A stretch of 64,000 nt of DNA. Origin: Agarivorans sp. Toyoura001. Lineage in GTDB: Bacteria; Pseudomonadota; Gammaproteobacteria; Enterobacterales; Celerinatantimonadaceae. Position numbers and translations under genes: made by a program. This document shows, piece by piece, positions 18,061 through 28,372 of this stretch. Numbering within the stretch: position 1 is the stretch's first letter; each line of letters begins with the position of its first letter. The stretch is taken from contig NZ_BJEQ01000010.1 of NCBI RefSeq assembly GCF_005405585.1, positions 62,001 through 126,000 of the forward strand. Direction: 5' to 3'. The notes beneath the pieces are model-generated. The model was not told the DNA's origin. It made no database searches and saw only the letters and a list, made by a program, of their open reading frames with translations.

Positions 18061-18426
18061 TTATTTAGGCTGAGAGGCTAGCATCTCATTTAGCCCACCA
18101 CCATTTACCACTTGCTGATAACCCATTGCTTGCAATACCTGCAAGGCGTAACCAGAGCGGTTTCCTGAGCGGCAATATACAACGATTGGCTGGCTCTTAT
18201 CTTTAGTCACTGAAGCAATTTGCTCTGCAATTGCGGTATGTGGAATGTTATAAGCCTGCTCAATATGACCTTGGGAAAACTCTCCTTCGGTGCGTACATC
18301 AATCAATAGGGCTTGTTGTTTAAGTACATTTTGCCAAGCTGTATCTGCGCGTTCCGTCGCCTGAGCCCCGGTAATGCTGAAAATACTGCAAAGCCATAAA
18401 CAGCTTAATATTCGAATCATCTTCAT
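18061..18426 (-). CDS. periplasmic rhodanese-like protein (PspE-like)
   Basis: A 121-residue single-domain rhodanese with a signal peptide (MKMIRILSCLWLCSIFSITGAQA). The domain has the family segments LIDVRTEGEFSQGHI and IVVYCRSGNRSGYA, with Cys85 as the persulfide-carrying catalytic residue. Length and export match PspE/GlpE-type sulfurtransferases. AAGGAA precedes the ATG. Confidence 0.88.
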   Translation of the reverse strand: MKMIRILSCLWLCSIFSITGAQATERADTAWQNVLKQQALLIDVRTEGEFSQGHIEQAYNIPHTAIAEQIASVTKDKSQPIVVYCRSGNRSGYALQVLQAMGYQQVVNGGGLNEMLASQPK

Positions 18427-18546
18427 AATGTTCCTTGTAATGAAGTTAATTTCTGCATCGGTCTAGTTCACAGTAGTGTATCGGCACAGCTTGCTTAATA
18501 TTTTGATCTAAATTCGCTAGCTGGACAGTTCTTAATCAGCATACAC

Positions 18547-18576
18547 AAAAAAGCCGCTAACTTAGCGGCTTTTTTA
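18547..18576 (-). terminator. acs terminator
   Basis: AAGCCGCTAA and TTAGCGGCTT form a tight stem flanked by A and T runs, 9 bp beyond the acs stop codon. Confidence 0.88.
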
Positions 18577-18584
18577 ATCAGCGC

Positions 18585-20537
18585 TTAGGCTGCGTTAGAT
18601 TTTTCTTCTATTAGCTTATCGACTACCGACGGATCGGCAAGGGTTGAGGTATCGCCCAATGAGTCCGTTTCATTGGTGGCAATTTTACGCAAAATACGGC
18701 GCATAATCTTGCCTGAACGGGTTTTTGGTAGCGCTTCTGCCCAGTGTAAAATATCGGGAGTTGCGATGGGGCCAATCTCTTTACGTACCCAGGCTTTCAC
18801 TTCTTTGTGAAGTTCAGCGCTGGCTTCTTCGCCCGCCATAAGGGTGATGTAAGCGTAAATGCCTTGGCCTTTAATTTCGTGTGGTACACCCACAACGGCC
18901 GCTTCAGAAATCTTAGGGTGAGCTACCAGTGCGCTTTCAATTTCAGCGGTGCCCATACGGTGGCCACTTACGTTTAACACATCATCTACACGGCCGGTAA
19001 TCCAAAAATACCCATCTTCGTCACGGCGTGCGCCATCTCCGGTGGTGTAAGTGCCCGGGAAGGTAGAAAAGTAGGTTTGCTCAAAACGTTCATGGTCACC
19101 GTAAACGGTGCGCATTTGTCCTGGCCAACTGTCTTTAATAATCAGGTTGCCTTCGGCAGCGCCTTCTAGTTCATTGCCCTCGTTATCAACCAAAGCGGGT
19201 TGCACACCAAAAAATGGGCGAGTTGCAGAACCGGGTTTTAAGGCGGTGGCGCCTGGTAGTGGAGTAATTAAAATGCCACCTGTTTCGGTTTGCCACCAAG
19301 TATCTACAATTGGGCAACGCTCGTCACCAATCGTGCGGTAATACCATTCCCAAGCTTCTGGATTAATCGGTTCACCTACCGAGCCCATAATACGCAAACT
19401 GCTGCGTTTGGTACCTTCGATAGCGGCGTCACCTTGAGCCATTAGCGCGCGAATAGCGGTGGGGGCTGTGTACAATATTGTTACTTGGTGTTTGTCACAT
19501 ACTTCACTCATGCGTGCTGAAGTAGGGTAATTTGGTACACCTTCAAACAAAATAGTGGTGGCGCCGTTGGCCAGTGGTCCATACACCAAATAGCTGTGGC
19601 CGGTAATCCAACCTACATCGGCTGTACACCAGTAAATATCGCCAGGGTGATAATCAAATACGTATTTAAAGGTCATGGTAGCGTAAAGTAAGTAACCGCC
19701 AGTAGTATGTAATACGCCTTTAGGCTTGCCCGTTGAGCCCGAGGTATACAAAATAAATAGCGGATCTTCGGCATTCATTGCTTCTGGTTCGCAGTCACTG
19801 GCTTGATTCTCAGTAATTTCATGCCACCACACATCGCGACCAGCATGCCAGTCTACCGAGCCTCCGGTGCGTTTAAGCACTACGACACTTTTAACAAAGG
19901 CACAATCTGGGTTTTCTAAGGCTTGATCTACGTTGGCTTTGAGTGGAACGCCTCGGCCACCACGTACCCCTTCATCGGCGGTAATCACGTATTTGGAGTT
20001 TGAGTCGATGATTCGGCCCGATAGGGCTTCTGGAGAAAAACCACCAAACACAATAGAGTGCACTGCGCCAATGCGGGTACAAGCTAACATGGCAACGGCG
20101 GCTTCTGGCACCATTGGCATGTACAAACATACCACTTCGCCTTTTTTCACACCTTGTTCTTTTAGCGCGTTAGAAAATTTACATACCTGCTCATACAGTT
20201 CGTTGTAAGTAAGCTTACTGTCTTCTGCTGGGCTATCGCCTTCCCAAATTATGGCTACTTCATCACCTCGTTCTTTTAGGTGACGGTCGATACAGTTAGC
20301 GCTGACATTTAGCAGGCCATCTTCAAACCATTTAATGCTGACATGGCCTGGGTCGTAAGAGGTATTTTTTACGCTGTTAAACGGTTTAATCCACTCGAGT
20401 AACTCACTACCGTGTTTACCCCAAAATTGGTCTGGCTGAGTAATAGACTCTTGGTACATGTCTAAGTACTGTTGGTCGTTTAGTAGGCAGCTTTCTGCAA
20501 TGTTAGGTTTAACCGGGTACAGCTTCTGTTCACTCAT
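18585..20537 (-). CDS. acs: acetate--CoA ligase (acetyl-CoA synthetase)
   Basis: Converts acetate, ATP and CoA to acetyl-CoA through an acetyl-adenylate. The 650 residues are full length. Landmarks are the adenylation loop [18 protein letters not shown], the hinge segment [20 protein letters not shown] and the C-terminal [17 protein letters not shown], whose second Lys is the one acetylated in enteric Acs. The gene lies about 4 kb from crbS and 8 kb from crbR, the two-component system that activates acs in Vibrio. The 288 bp upstream (20538-20825) should hold its promoter; no clear box was identified there. Confidence 0.98.
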   Translation of the reverse strand: MSEQKLYPVKPNIAESCLLNDQQYLDMYQESITQPDQFWGKHGSELLEWIKPFNSVKNTSYDPGHVSIKWFEDGLLNVSANCIDRHLKERGDEVAIIWEGDSPAEDSKLTYNELYEQVCKFSNALKEQGVKKGEVVCLYMPMVPEAAVAMLACTRIGAVHSIVFGGFSPEALSGRIIDSNSKYVITADEGVRGGRGVPLKANVDQALENPDCAFVKSVVVLKRTGGSVDWHAGRDVWWHEITENQASDCEPEAMNAEDPLFILYTSGSTGKPKGVLHTTGGYLLYATMTFKYVFDYHPGDIYWCTADVGWITGHSYLVYGPLANGATTILFEGVPNYPTSARMSEVCDKHQVTILYTAPTAIRALMAQGDAAIEGTKRSSLRIMGSVGEPINPEAWEWYYRTIGDERCPIVDTWWQTETGGILITPLPGATALKPGSATRPFFGVQPALVDNEGNELEGAAEGNLIIKDSWPGQMRTVYGDHERFEQTYFSTFPGTYTTGDGARRDEDGYFWITGRVDDVLNVSGHRMGTAEIESALVAHPKISEAAVVGVPHEIKGQGIYAYITLMAGEEASAELHKEVKAWVRKEIGPIATPDILHWAEALPKTRSGKIMRRILRKIATNETDSLGDTSTLADPSVVDKLIEEKSNAA

Positions 20538-20825
20538 GTTCCTCTCCTTGCTTCCTCTTATCGAGGCGGGATATCGTCAATGACGTCTCGGATTTGGTTC
20601 TAGACTCGCACCGACATAGGTTGTCGACAATTAGACTTTTGGTTAATTATTTGTGAAGAATAGTAAAATGCTTTATTAATCAAAGTGATTTTTTCTGTTG
20701 CGAGGTCAAACTGAGAGGCGGCTCACGGCGCTTGAACACTAAATGGTTAGTGCTTCTGGTCAGAGTTGTTATAGCGGAAAAGGGTAGGGAGAAACCCCAG
20801 CGCTTAGGCTGAGGTTTGAAATAGC

Positions 20826-21632
20826 TTACTCGCTGTCGTTGGCAGACATACCTTCTTCGGTAAGGCTTAGTACTAGCTTACCGTTAACAATGTTGGCGTT
20901 GTTTGGCGAGAACATCACTAAATTCGAGTCAAAAGCCCAGTCGCCTTTACCCCAGCGTTTTTCGTCAAAGTTGTTGAAGTCATCACGCCAAGACAGTGAA
21001 AACTCGCCGTTGTCTTGGTATTCGTAGTATTCCATCCAATCAACCACTTGGTGTAGCGGTAAGCTGCTTGCTTGGAATTGTCCTACCCAGCCAATGGCTT
21101 CGGAAATCCAAATATTCATTCGGTAGCTTTGTGGTATATCACGCATCGCAATCACTTGCTTAGAGCCGCTGTCGTGGCGAACGGTTTCTCCGTCTACTTG
21201 CCAAATAATATCGTTGGGTGTCCAGATGATGGTGTATTCAACAAATTCTTCAAGTTGAGGAACATTGTGTTTCTTTTCACTGTGCTCTCTTTTATTCACT
21301 TGGCCAGTGATCAAGTTAGTTTGTAATTGGTTTGGGGTTTTACCAATGGCTTCAAAGTCGATTTCGCTCCAAGGGATCCCTTTGCCTTGCCAAGATTCGT
21401 TATCGTAGGTAAAAAATGACGATACCACACCAGGGCTAGACACTAGCTTCATACGAGTAACAAATTTGCCGTATAAGACTTTGTCGTTACTATAAACCTC
21501 TGCCCCAAACAGCGGTTTGTCGCTGCGATTTAATGCGCCGGTTTGTGCATGTGTATCTTGGTTGGGTTGTTCTGCGACAGCACATGCCGAGAGGACTGCG
21601 GAAAGTAAGGTGAGTAGGGCGATTTTTTTCAT
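20826..21632 (-). CDS. circularly permuted GH16 endo-beta-1,3-1,4-glucanase (licheninase-like) lipoprotein
   Basis: A 268-residue secreted or lipid-anchored glycanase with lipobox LLSAVLSAC (Cys17). The GH16 catalytic motif SEIDFEAIG gives Glu90 as nucleophile, Asp92, and Glu94 as acid/base. The domain order is unusual: the strand block that normally opens a GH16 protein (WRDDFNNFDEKRWGKGDWAF) lies at residues 215-234, after the core. This is the permuted order known from the Fibrobacter succinogenes 1,3-1,4-beta-glucanase, with which long segments agree from memory (TPN..W.VDGE.VR, WVGQF..S.LPL). The start is set at the second Met of the open frame. It probably hydrolyses mixed-linkage glucan. 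Confidence 0.85.
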   Translation of the reverse strand: MKKIALLTLLSAVLSACAVAEQPNQDTHAQTGALNRSDKPLFGAEVYSNDKVLYGKFVTRMKLVSSPGVVSSFFTYDNESWQGKGIPWSEIDFEAIGKTPNQLQTNLITGQVNKREHSEKKHNVPQLEEFVEYTIIWTPNDIIWQVDGETVRHDSGSKQVIAMRDIPQSYRMNIWISEAIGWVGQFQASSLPLHQVVDWMEYYEYQDNGEFSLSWRDDFNNFDEKRWGKGDWAFDSNLVMFSPNNANIVNGKLVLSLTEEGMSANDSE

Positions 21633-21789
21633 GAATTGTTCCATACATCATAATAATTGCCCTCAATTTAGCGGCTTGAAGAGGATCTCTCCAGCGCTAT
21701 ATTGGGTCACTTTCTCAGCCTGTGAGTAAGCGCTAGTTTGTTGAAATAACGATGAAATGCTTTGTCATTTTTAATACAAAAAGTGGCAC

Positions 21790-22422
21790 TTATGCGGAGA
21801 TAGCTTGTGGAATTGCGTGAGTGGGGCGAGGGCCAAACTGCAGCCGCAGATAAATCATTGCCGCGGTAATGGCGTCGTCAATGGCTTGATGGCGGCCAGA
21901 CAAGGGGATTCCCAAGGTTTGGCAAATATGGACTAAGTCCAAGTTGGGGCTAATACCTACGTGGTCTACATGCACTTTGTCGGCAAACATGCGGCCAACA
22001 TCGATTAGAGGATTTACCAGCTTAAAGCCATACAATTGGCGACAAAAGCGATTAAGAATGCGTTGGTCGTAAGCTATGTTGTAACCCACTATTGGCCTTG
22101 GGCCTATAAAATCTAGCAGTTTGGGCAGTGCTTCTTCTAGCTGACTCGCTTGCTCTAAATCGCTGTGGCGTAAGCGGTGAATTTTTATCGAATCGGCGGC
22201 TAATTTCTCTGTGGATCGTACTTTTACATCGAAACATTGGCTCGACAAAATGCGCTGCTCGCGAATAATGACAGCACCAATAGAAACAATGTCAGCCTGC
22301 TTGGTATCTAAGCTGGTGGTTTCTAAATCTAAAGCAACAAACTCTGGACCACGGTAGTACTGAAACAGCGTGGCAAAAGGACTATCTCGATATTTTCGTT
22401 GGTAAAGCAAACGTTGCAACAT
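21790..22422 (-). CDS. DnaQ-like 3'-5' exonuclease
   Basis: A 210-residue DEDDh exonuclease of the DNA polymerase III epsilon type. Exo I is FVALDLETTSLD, exo II is YNIAYDQRILNRF and exo III is GRHQAIDDAITAA with the catalytic His. It lacks the epsilon C-terminal segment that binds the polymerase, so it is a stand-alone nuclease of the kind often encoded next to DUF294 proteins. It begins 8 bp after the upstream DUF294 gene and is surely co-transcribed. Confidence 0.88.
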   Translation of the reverse strand: MLQRLLYQRKYRDSPFATLFQYYRGPEFVALDLETTSLDTKQADIVSIGAVIIREQRILSSQCFDVKVRSTEKLAADSIKIHRLRHSDLEQASQLEEALPKLLDFIGPRPIVGYNIAYDQRILNRFCRQLYGFKLVNPLIDVGRMFADKVHVDHVGISPNLDLVHICQTLGIPLSGRHQAIDDAITAAMIYLRLQFGPRPTHAIPQAISA

Positions 22423-22430
22423 CGAACTAC

Positions 22431-24230
22431 CTAATAATCGCGAATATTAAAGTGTAGGGCTAATAACTGTTTAAACTTTTTCACCACATGCAACCCGTGG
22501 CGCAATAAATCCCGTTGGCTATGGTTAAGTTGGTCCACTTTTAGTACGTGATAATCTTGGTTCTCATCCACTGGGAATAGTTGCTGGATGCGCAATTTAA
22601 AGAACAACAGTAAAGCTTCTTTAAGGTTAGCAGCGGTATCTTCGTCTAGCACTTTTAGCAAGGCGAGTTGTTCGATTCGCTCAAGGGTATTGGTGGGGGC
22701 TATCGAGCCCTCTAAGGCGAGTGCTCTTACGCCATGCACGATGGGGAAAATACCGCCCTTCTTAATATCTAAGCCAGCTTGTTTAGACTTGATGTTGCCA
22801 AACAAGGTTAAAGGAGTATGGAACTTAAGGGCCGGCTGGGCAAAAAACGCCAGGGTTACACTGCGATTAGCCATTTGTGCCATTAAGTCTTTTCGCAAAC
22901 GCCGCAGTAGGCTTTTATTACCGGCAATGGCGTGGGCGTCAATCACAATGGCTAGGTTCATCATTGCATCGCCGTGGCCTGTTTCTATCCATTTAGCCAT
23001 GGTTCGGCTCCATTGACTTTGTTGCTGCACCCATTGTGTGTTGTTCACCATTATGTTGCCAGGGCAAGGTGGGTAGCCTAATTCGAGCAAGTATTCGCTA
23101 AACTGATTTAGCTGCTGTTGTTTTTCTGGCCAGTCGTAGCCATCTTCTATCACCAAGCCGTTGTCTTGATCAGTTTTTACTATCTGTTCTCCGCGGCCTT
23201 CGCTGCCCATTACCATTAAACAAATGTGGTTGTGATGTTGCTGGGGAATACTTAGCTCAAATACGCGGCTAATAATCTGCTCATTCATGGTGGCTAGCAG
23301 CTTCATAATAAACAGGGTTCGAATACCGTTGTTACACAGATTTTCTACCAAAGTATTGAGGGTATGTGCGGCTTCGCTCAGCTCTTCAATGGTAGAGGCG
23401 CGGGCAATGCGCAGAGCCAATACATGCGAATGGGTAGAGAATAAGCTAAGCAAGTGGGCCATTTCGAGTATGCCAATGATCTTCTGCTGATCCTTCACCA
23501 CTACTCGTTCAATGCTGTTGCGGGTCATTAGCAGCATGGCGTTAAATAGAAAGTCACCTTTGTTTACGCTAATTAAATTGAAGTTAGCTAACTGACAAAC
23601 TGGCGTGTCTAAAGATTGCTGCACTAGCACGGCTGCGTGCAGTAAATCGGTACCGGTTAGCATGCCAAAACAGCCATCGTGATTCACCAGCAGTGATTCC
23701 AATTTTTGCTCGCGCATAATTAAAGTGGCTTGTTGTAGCGAAGTTTCTCCCTCTATCACAACTGCGGGCTGCACATTGCGTTCATCAATAGTGGTAAGAA
23801 TAAATTCGGCCAGGTTTTTGTTACCTTCGCGCGATTCAACCAGTTGATGGCGAGTGGCTAAATCTCGTTGAAAGTAATCACCAAAGTCGCTGTTTTCACT
23901 CACCAGTTGGCGAAATACTTGGCTGGGAAGGGCGTAACAAAGGGTTTCTTCTAGGGCGATGTAATCGTGTTTGGCGTAGCCGCCAAATTGCGAGCGAACA
24001 TCAAACCAGTCTTCTACGGTGTAGTGGGCAAATACTTCATCGTTATTGTCGGCACGCTCTTCTACTTGGCCTTTTATTACAATGAATAAGTCGGCTGCGA
24101 GTGCGCCCGCAGTAACAATTTTTTGCTGGCTTTGAAAATAATGAATATCTAGGTTGCTAGACACAAGGTCACGCTGCTTAGGCTCAAGCTGATCAAAGGG
24201 CGGGTGCTGAAAATTAAAGTCTGAGCTCAT
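22431..24230 (-). CDS. cNMP-binding/CBS/DUF294 nucleotidyltransferase-like protein
   Basis: A 599-residue cytosolic protein. Domains in order: a cyclic-nucleotide-binding-like beta-barrel (about 10-125), two CBS motifs (about 155-275), a DUF294 nucleotidyltransferase-like domain with GSEGRGEQIVKTDQDNGLV near 340, and a helical substrate-binding domain to the end. The family resembles the GlnD nucleotidyltransferase fold. Its target is unknown, although the fused sensor domains imply nucleotide sensing. In Vibrio-like genomes this pair lies between crbS and acs, which suggests a role in acetate metabolism. Confidence 0.9.
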   Translation of the reverse strand: MSSDFNFQHPPFDQLEPKQRDLVSSNLDIHYFQSQQKIVTAGALAADLFIVIKGQVEERADNNDEVFAHYTVEDWFDVRSQFGGYAKHDYIALEETLCYALPSQVFRQLVSENSDFGDYFQRDLATRHQLVESREGNKNLAEFILTTIDERNVQPAVVIEGETSLQQATLIMREQKLESLLVNHDGCFGMLTGTDLLHAAVLVQQSLDTPVCQLANFNLISVNKGDFLFNAMLLMTRNSIERVVVKDQQKIIGILEMAHLLSLFSTHSHVLALRIARASTIEELSEAAHTLNTLVENLCNNGIRTLFIMKLLATMNEQIISRVFELSIPQQHHNHICLMVMGSEGRGEQIVKTDQDNGLVIEDGYDWPEKQQQLNQFSEYLLELGYPPCPGNIMVNNTQWVQQQSQWSRTMAKWIETGHGDAMMNLAIVIDAHAIAGNKSLLRRLRKDLMAQMANRSVTLAFFAQPALKFHTPLTLFGNIKSKQAGLDIKKGGIFPIVHGVRALALEGSIAPTNTLERIEQLALLKVLDEDTAANLKEALLLFFKLRIQQLFPVDENQDYHVLKVDQLNHSQRDLLRHGLHVVKKFKQLLALHFNIRDY

Positions 24231-24711
24231 TGCCTCACCTAGCAGTTCGGTAAATTAATCACAGTTAAGCTTGTTCTTTTTTGCTAACGTAACCAAGGCG
24301 ACTTTAGTCTAAACGTGCGCACAACACGGGTTTAACAGAGTAAAGTGGGCTAAATGAGCACTCGAGCAGAATGCAGATGCTTACTCTAAGTGACTTATGA
24401 GACTGGGCGGGTCTTTTAATCGCTAACGCACGGCGATAAGCATTTATTTTTTTGAAAATGAAAGCCGAGGAAATGGATTTTAGATGCTGATATGTCGCTG
24501 AGTGAAGAGTGAAGTTTGGCGGTTCTATCGTTAATTTGCGGTAGATGATCAGTAATAAATCATTTTGGAAAATGAAAGTCTAGGAAATAGATTTTAGATG
24601 CTGATATGTCGCTGAGTGAAGAGTGAAGTTTGGCGGTTCTATCGTTAATTTGCGGTAGATGGTCAGTAATAAATCATTTTGGAAAATGAAAGCTGAGGAA
24701 ACGGATTTTAG
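24231..24711 (+). other. 481-bp intergenic region between DUF294 and crbS
   Basis: Divergent promoters for the DUF294-dnaQ pair and for crbS should lie here. The right 258 bp are taken up by the 114-bp tandem repeat described separately. The left 220 bp hold no supported gene or clear terminator. Confidence 0.6.
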
Positions 24712-24720
24712 ATGCAGATA
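24454..24720 (+). repeat. 114-bp tandem repeat, 2.3 copies, covering the crbS start codon
   Basis: Copy 1 spans 24454-24567, copy 2 spans 24568-24681 and a partial copy 3 spans 24682-24720. Copies 1 and 2 differ at only a few bases. Copy 3 contains the crbS ribosome-binding region and ATG (24712). In copies 1 and 2 the equivalent ATG opens only a five-codon frame (MLICR, stop). The block therefore looks like a duplication of the crbS leader and translation start. Confidence 0.9.
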
Positions 24721-27700
24721 GTGAGTGAAGGTTGGTTAGTGATTCCCTTGTCTTTGGCATACTTGGGGTTATTGTTTGTAATTGCCTACTATACCGACCA
24801 AAACCCTAGCGCTCGCTTACGCTGGCAACCCGCGTTTTATAGCTTTTCTATTGCAGTGTATTGTACCTCGTGGACCTTTTACGGCACGGTGGGGCAGGCC
24901 AGCGAAAACTTCCTGTCCTTCATTCCCATTTATCTTGGCCCCGTGCTGCTATTTATATTTGGTTGGAAGCTGCTTGCGCGAGTGGTGTTAATTGCCAAAC
25001 GCGAGCATATCACTACTATTGCCGACTTTATCGCGGCACGTTACGGTAAATCTCAAACCTTGGCAGTGGTCATCTCATTGATTTGTATCATTGGTGTATT
25101 GCCTTATATCGCCCTGCAATTACGCGCCATTGTTATGGGCTTGGATCTGTTTGGTGGCGAAGCCATGCGCGAAGCGGTGGGTAAGGGCAGCAGCTCACAG
25201 ATCGCCTTATTTGTAAGTATCGCCTTGGCGATATTTACCATGTTATTTGGTACTCGCCATATTGATGCCACCGAGCACCATCGCGGGGTAATTGTGGCAA
25301 TAGCGTTTGAATCCCTAGTAAAGTTGGTGGCCTTTGTGTGCGTTGGCTTGCTGGCTGTATCAATACTCTGGGACTTACCGTTCGATGCTAAGCAGGCAGT
25401 GGGGGAGTCGTTCAGCCTTAAGTGGCAAGAGATTAGCTTTGCCGATGTTAGCGATTTAATTGTGGCAACCTTGCTGGCTATGTCGGCGGTGATTTGTTTG
25501 CCCCGCCAATTCCACGTGACAGTGGTTGAAAACAACCAAGTTAATGATTTAAAAACTGCTCGCTGGTTATTCCCAACTTATTTAGTGCTGTTAGCTATTT
25601 TTGTATTGCCTATCGCCTTTGCGGGTGACTACTTGTTACCGAGCAATACCCCTGCCGACAACTACGTGATTAGCCTGCCATTAGCGGCCGGCCAAAACAT
25701 ATTGGGTATGGTGGCCTTTTTAGGTGGTACCTCAGCCGCAAGCGGCATGGTGGTGGTGTCTACCATTGCTTTGGCCATTATGGTGAGCAATGATTTAGTG
25801 CTGCCTCTACTGCTTAAACAAGGTGGCTTAAGCCGCCGTAACTTTGCCCAATTTAGTGAACTCCTGCTAAACGTGCGTAGAACCACCATTTTAGTGATTT
25901 TGCTGTTGGCCTGGGGCACCTTCTTAATGTTGGGTGAGATTAGCAATCTTGCCGATATTGGCTTTTTGTCTTTTGCCGCCATTGCCCAACTGGCTATTCC
26001 TTTAATATTTGGTTTGTACTGGCGCGAAGGTAATCGCACTGGTGTGTATGCCGGTTTGTTGGTGGGTATGAGCCTGTGGTTGCTCAACCTGTTAAATATG
26101 ACCGATAGTTTGAATCCACTTATTTTTAATCAGTGGATTGCCGATTGGTTAAGCGCGCCGCAGTTACAGGGCCATGTCCTTATCTCTAATCAAAATTGGG
26201 GCATATTACTGAGTTTGTTAGGAAACTTATCCGCCTACATTTTAATTTCTAAGCTATCTAGCCCAGCGGTATCAGAGTGGCTGCAAGCCAGTAATTTTGT
26301 TGGCCAATCGGGTAAGAGCGATGACGCTGGCGCGCTCTATCAATCGAAAGTGAGCGTAGAAGAGTTACATATGCTGGCGTCGCGCTTTTTGGGCTCCCAA
26401 CGTATCAGTGATGCCTTTGGTAAATATGCCACCTCACGCGGCGTAGAGTTAAGCCCAAACCAGCAAGCTCCGGTAGAATTAATTGCCGAAACCGAGCGTA
26501 TGTTAGGTGGTGTATTTGGCTCTTCGTCGGCGCGTTTAGTATTAGGCTCAGCTTTGCAAGGTAAGCAAGTTCAGCTAGAAGAGTTTGCTTCTATCGCCGA
26601 AGAAGCCTCAGAACTTTTACAGTTTAATAAACACTTATTGCAAGGCGCGATTGAACATATTGACCAAGGCATTGCCATTGTTGATCAAGAGCTCAAGTTG
26701 GTCTCGTGGAATCGTCGCTATACCGAGCTCTTCGACTTTCCAAACGGCATGATCTCAGTAGGCCGGCCGATAGAAGATTTAATTCGCCATAATGCCGTAA
26801 ACGGTTTATGTGGCCCTGGCGATATTGAAGAGCATGTAGAGCGGCGGGTAGAGCATTTACGCCGTGGAAATAGTCACACATCGTCGCGGATCCGCCGTGA
26901 TGGGCGGGTGATTCAAGTGCAGGGAAACCCTATGCCCAATGGTGGCTATGTGATGACATTTAGTGACATTACTACCTTTCGCCAAGCCGAAGATATGCTT
27001 AAACAGGCCAACGAAATTCTAGAAGCGCGAGTAGCACAGCGTACTCAGCAGCTTTCATCAATCAACCAGCAGCTAGTACATGCCACAAGCTCTGCCGAGC
27101 AGGCTAACCAATCTAAAACTCGTTTTTTAGCGGCGGTTAGCCACGATTTAATGCAACCACTTAATGCAGCCAAATTGTTTACCGGTTCACTACTGGAAGC
27201 CGAGTTAGAAAAAGAGGCCAAGTTTTTAGCCGCCAGCATTGATAAATCCTTATATTCTGCCGAAGAAATCATCAGTGATTTGCTGGATATTTCGCGCTTG
27301 GAATCTGGCCGAGTAGTGGTGAGTACCGAGCAGTTCGAGATTGGCCATTTACTGGATCATATTCATGCAGAGTTTATTCCTTTAGCTCAACAGCAAGGTG
27401 TAGCGCTTAAGTTGCAGGCTAGCAAGTTAACCGTGCGCAGTGACAGCAAATTATTGCGTCGAATATTGCAGAACTTTTTAACCAATGCCTTGCGTTATAA
27501 TCCCAATGGCAAAGTACTGTTGGGCGGGCGGCGTAAAGGTAACAACCTGCGTTTAGAGGTATGGGACAACGGCCCCGGTATTGAAGAAAGCAAACAGCAG
27601 CAAATATTTGAAGAGTTTCAGCAGCTACAAAAATCTGGTAGAGCCCGAGAGGAAGGACTGGGTTTAGGTTTAGCCATTGCTCAGGGTTTTGCCGAATTGC

Positions 27701-28233
27701 TCGAGATACCGATTGGCGTGGAGTCGGTACCCGGTAAAGGCTCGGTATTTTATATCACGGTGCCAGTAGTTGAAGCATTGAACGTGCAAAAACAAGTGAA
27801 GCCAGAAGGTGATGCAATTACCACCACTCAAGGTGCGAGGGTACTGTGTATTGATAATGAACCAGACATATTAGTGGGAATGGAGAGTTTACTAAGTCGC
27901 TGGGGTTACGAAGTGATTTGCTGTGAAGATGCTGACGTAGCCGAAGAAGTGATCGAAGGTGGATGGGTGCCGGAGCTAATACTCAGCGATTACCACCTTG
28001 ATTTTGATAAAACCGGATTAGAAGCCCTGCAAAGACTCATTCACGAACGCGGCTTATCGTGTCATGGCATTGTGATTAGTGCTGACAGACAAACCGATCT
28101 CATTGACCGAGTACGCGCCCAGGGTTTCGCATACTTGAGCAAACCGTTACGACCACTGCGTTTGAAAAAGCTCTGTCAGCAGCTGCTCAATAGTAAAACG
28201 GAGGCTAATTATTGGCTAAAGCCGAGTTCTTAA
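24712..28233 (+). CDS. crbS: acetate-switch hybrid sensor kinase with SSS transporter domain (CrbS-like)
   Basis: A 1173-residue membrane sensor. Residues 1-500 are a sodium/solute symporter-like domain with about 13 helices (IPLSLAYLGLLFVIAYYTD onward). A linker, a PAS domain (about 640-750), a coiled coil, a HisKA domain with H-box AAVSHDLMQPLNAAKL (His811), an HATPase domain (WDNGPGIEE, GLGLGLAIAQGF) and a C-terminal receiver (LILSDYHLD, Asp1093) follow. This is the architecture of CrbS, which with CrbR activates acs in Vibrio. The ATG is 13 bases from the nearest GAGG, a long spacing, inside the third copy of the leader repeat. crbR lies 0.5 kb downstream on the other strand. Confidence 0.9.
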   Translation: MQIVSEGWLVIPLSLAYLGLLFVIAYYTDQNPSARLRWQPAFYSFSIAVYCTSWTFYGTVGQASENFLSFIPIYLGPVLLFIFGWKLLARVVLIAKREHITTIADFIAARYGKSQTLAVVISLICIIGVLPYIALQLRAIVMGLDLFGGEAMREAVGKGSSSQIALFVSIALAIFTMLFGTRHIDATEHHRGVIVAIAFESLVKLVAFVCVGLLAVSILWDLPFDAKQAVGESFSLKWQEISFADVSDLIVATLLAMSAVICLPRQFHVTVVENNQVNDLKTARWLFPTYLVLLAIFVLPIAFAGDYLLPSNTPADNYVISLPLAAGQNILGMVAFLGGTSAASGMVVVSTIALAIMVSNDLVLPLLLKQGGLSRRNFAQFSELLLNVRRTTILVILLLAWGTFLMLGEISNLADIGFLSFAAIAQLAIPLIFGLYWREGNRTGVYAGLLVGMSLWLLNLLNMTDSLNPLIFNQWIADWLSAPQLQGHVLISNQNWGILLSLLGNLSAYILISKLSSPAVSEWLQASNFVGQSGKSDDAGALYQSKVSVEELHMLASRFLGSQRISDAFGKYATSRGVELSPNQQAPVELIAETERMLGGVFGSSSARLVLGSALQGKQVQLEEFASIAEEASELLQFNKHLLQGAIEHIDQGIAIVDQELKLVSWNRRYTELFDFPNGMISVGRPIEDLIRHNAVNGLCGPGDIEEHVERRVEHLRRGNSHTSSRIRRDGRVIQVQGNPMPNGGYVMTFSDITTFRQAEDMLKQANEILEARVAQRTQQLSSINQQLVHATSSAEQANQSKTRFLAAVSHDLMQPLNAAKLFTGSLLEAELEKEAKFLAASIDKSLYSAEEIISDLLDISRLESGRVVVSTEQFEIGHLLDHIHAEFIPLAQQQGVALKLQASKLTVRSDSKLLRRILQNFLTNALRYNPNGKVLLGGRRKGNNLRLEVWDNGPGIEESKQQQIFEEFQQLQKSGRAREEGLGLGLAIAQGFAELLEIPIGVESVPGKGSVFYITVPVVEALNVQKQVKPEGDAITTTQGARVLCIDNEPDILVGMESLLSRWGYEVICCEDADVAEEVIEGGWVPELILSDYHLDFDKTGLEALQRLIHERGLSCHGIVISADRQTDLIDRVRAQGFAYLSKPLRPLRLKKLCQQLLNSKTEANYWLKPSS

Positions 28234-28372
28234 CTCTTATTTTACTCGGTAGACTTAACATTTTTGATTAAAGTGATAGCCATTATACTTTCACTCTTTA
28301 AATGTTATTTATTTTAAATAAGACAAAGGGTTAAGTTATATTGAGATTGTTTTTAGGCAACAGGAGAGTATC

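Noticed and set aside
24454-24720. CRISPR-like repeat array
   Set aside because: The repeats are contiguous 114-bp units without spacers and no cas genes are present; it is a tandem duplication.
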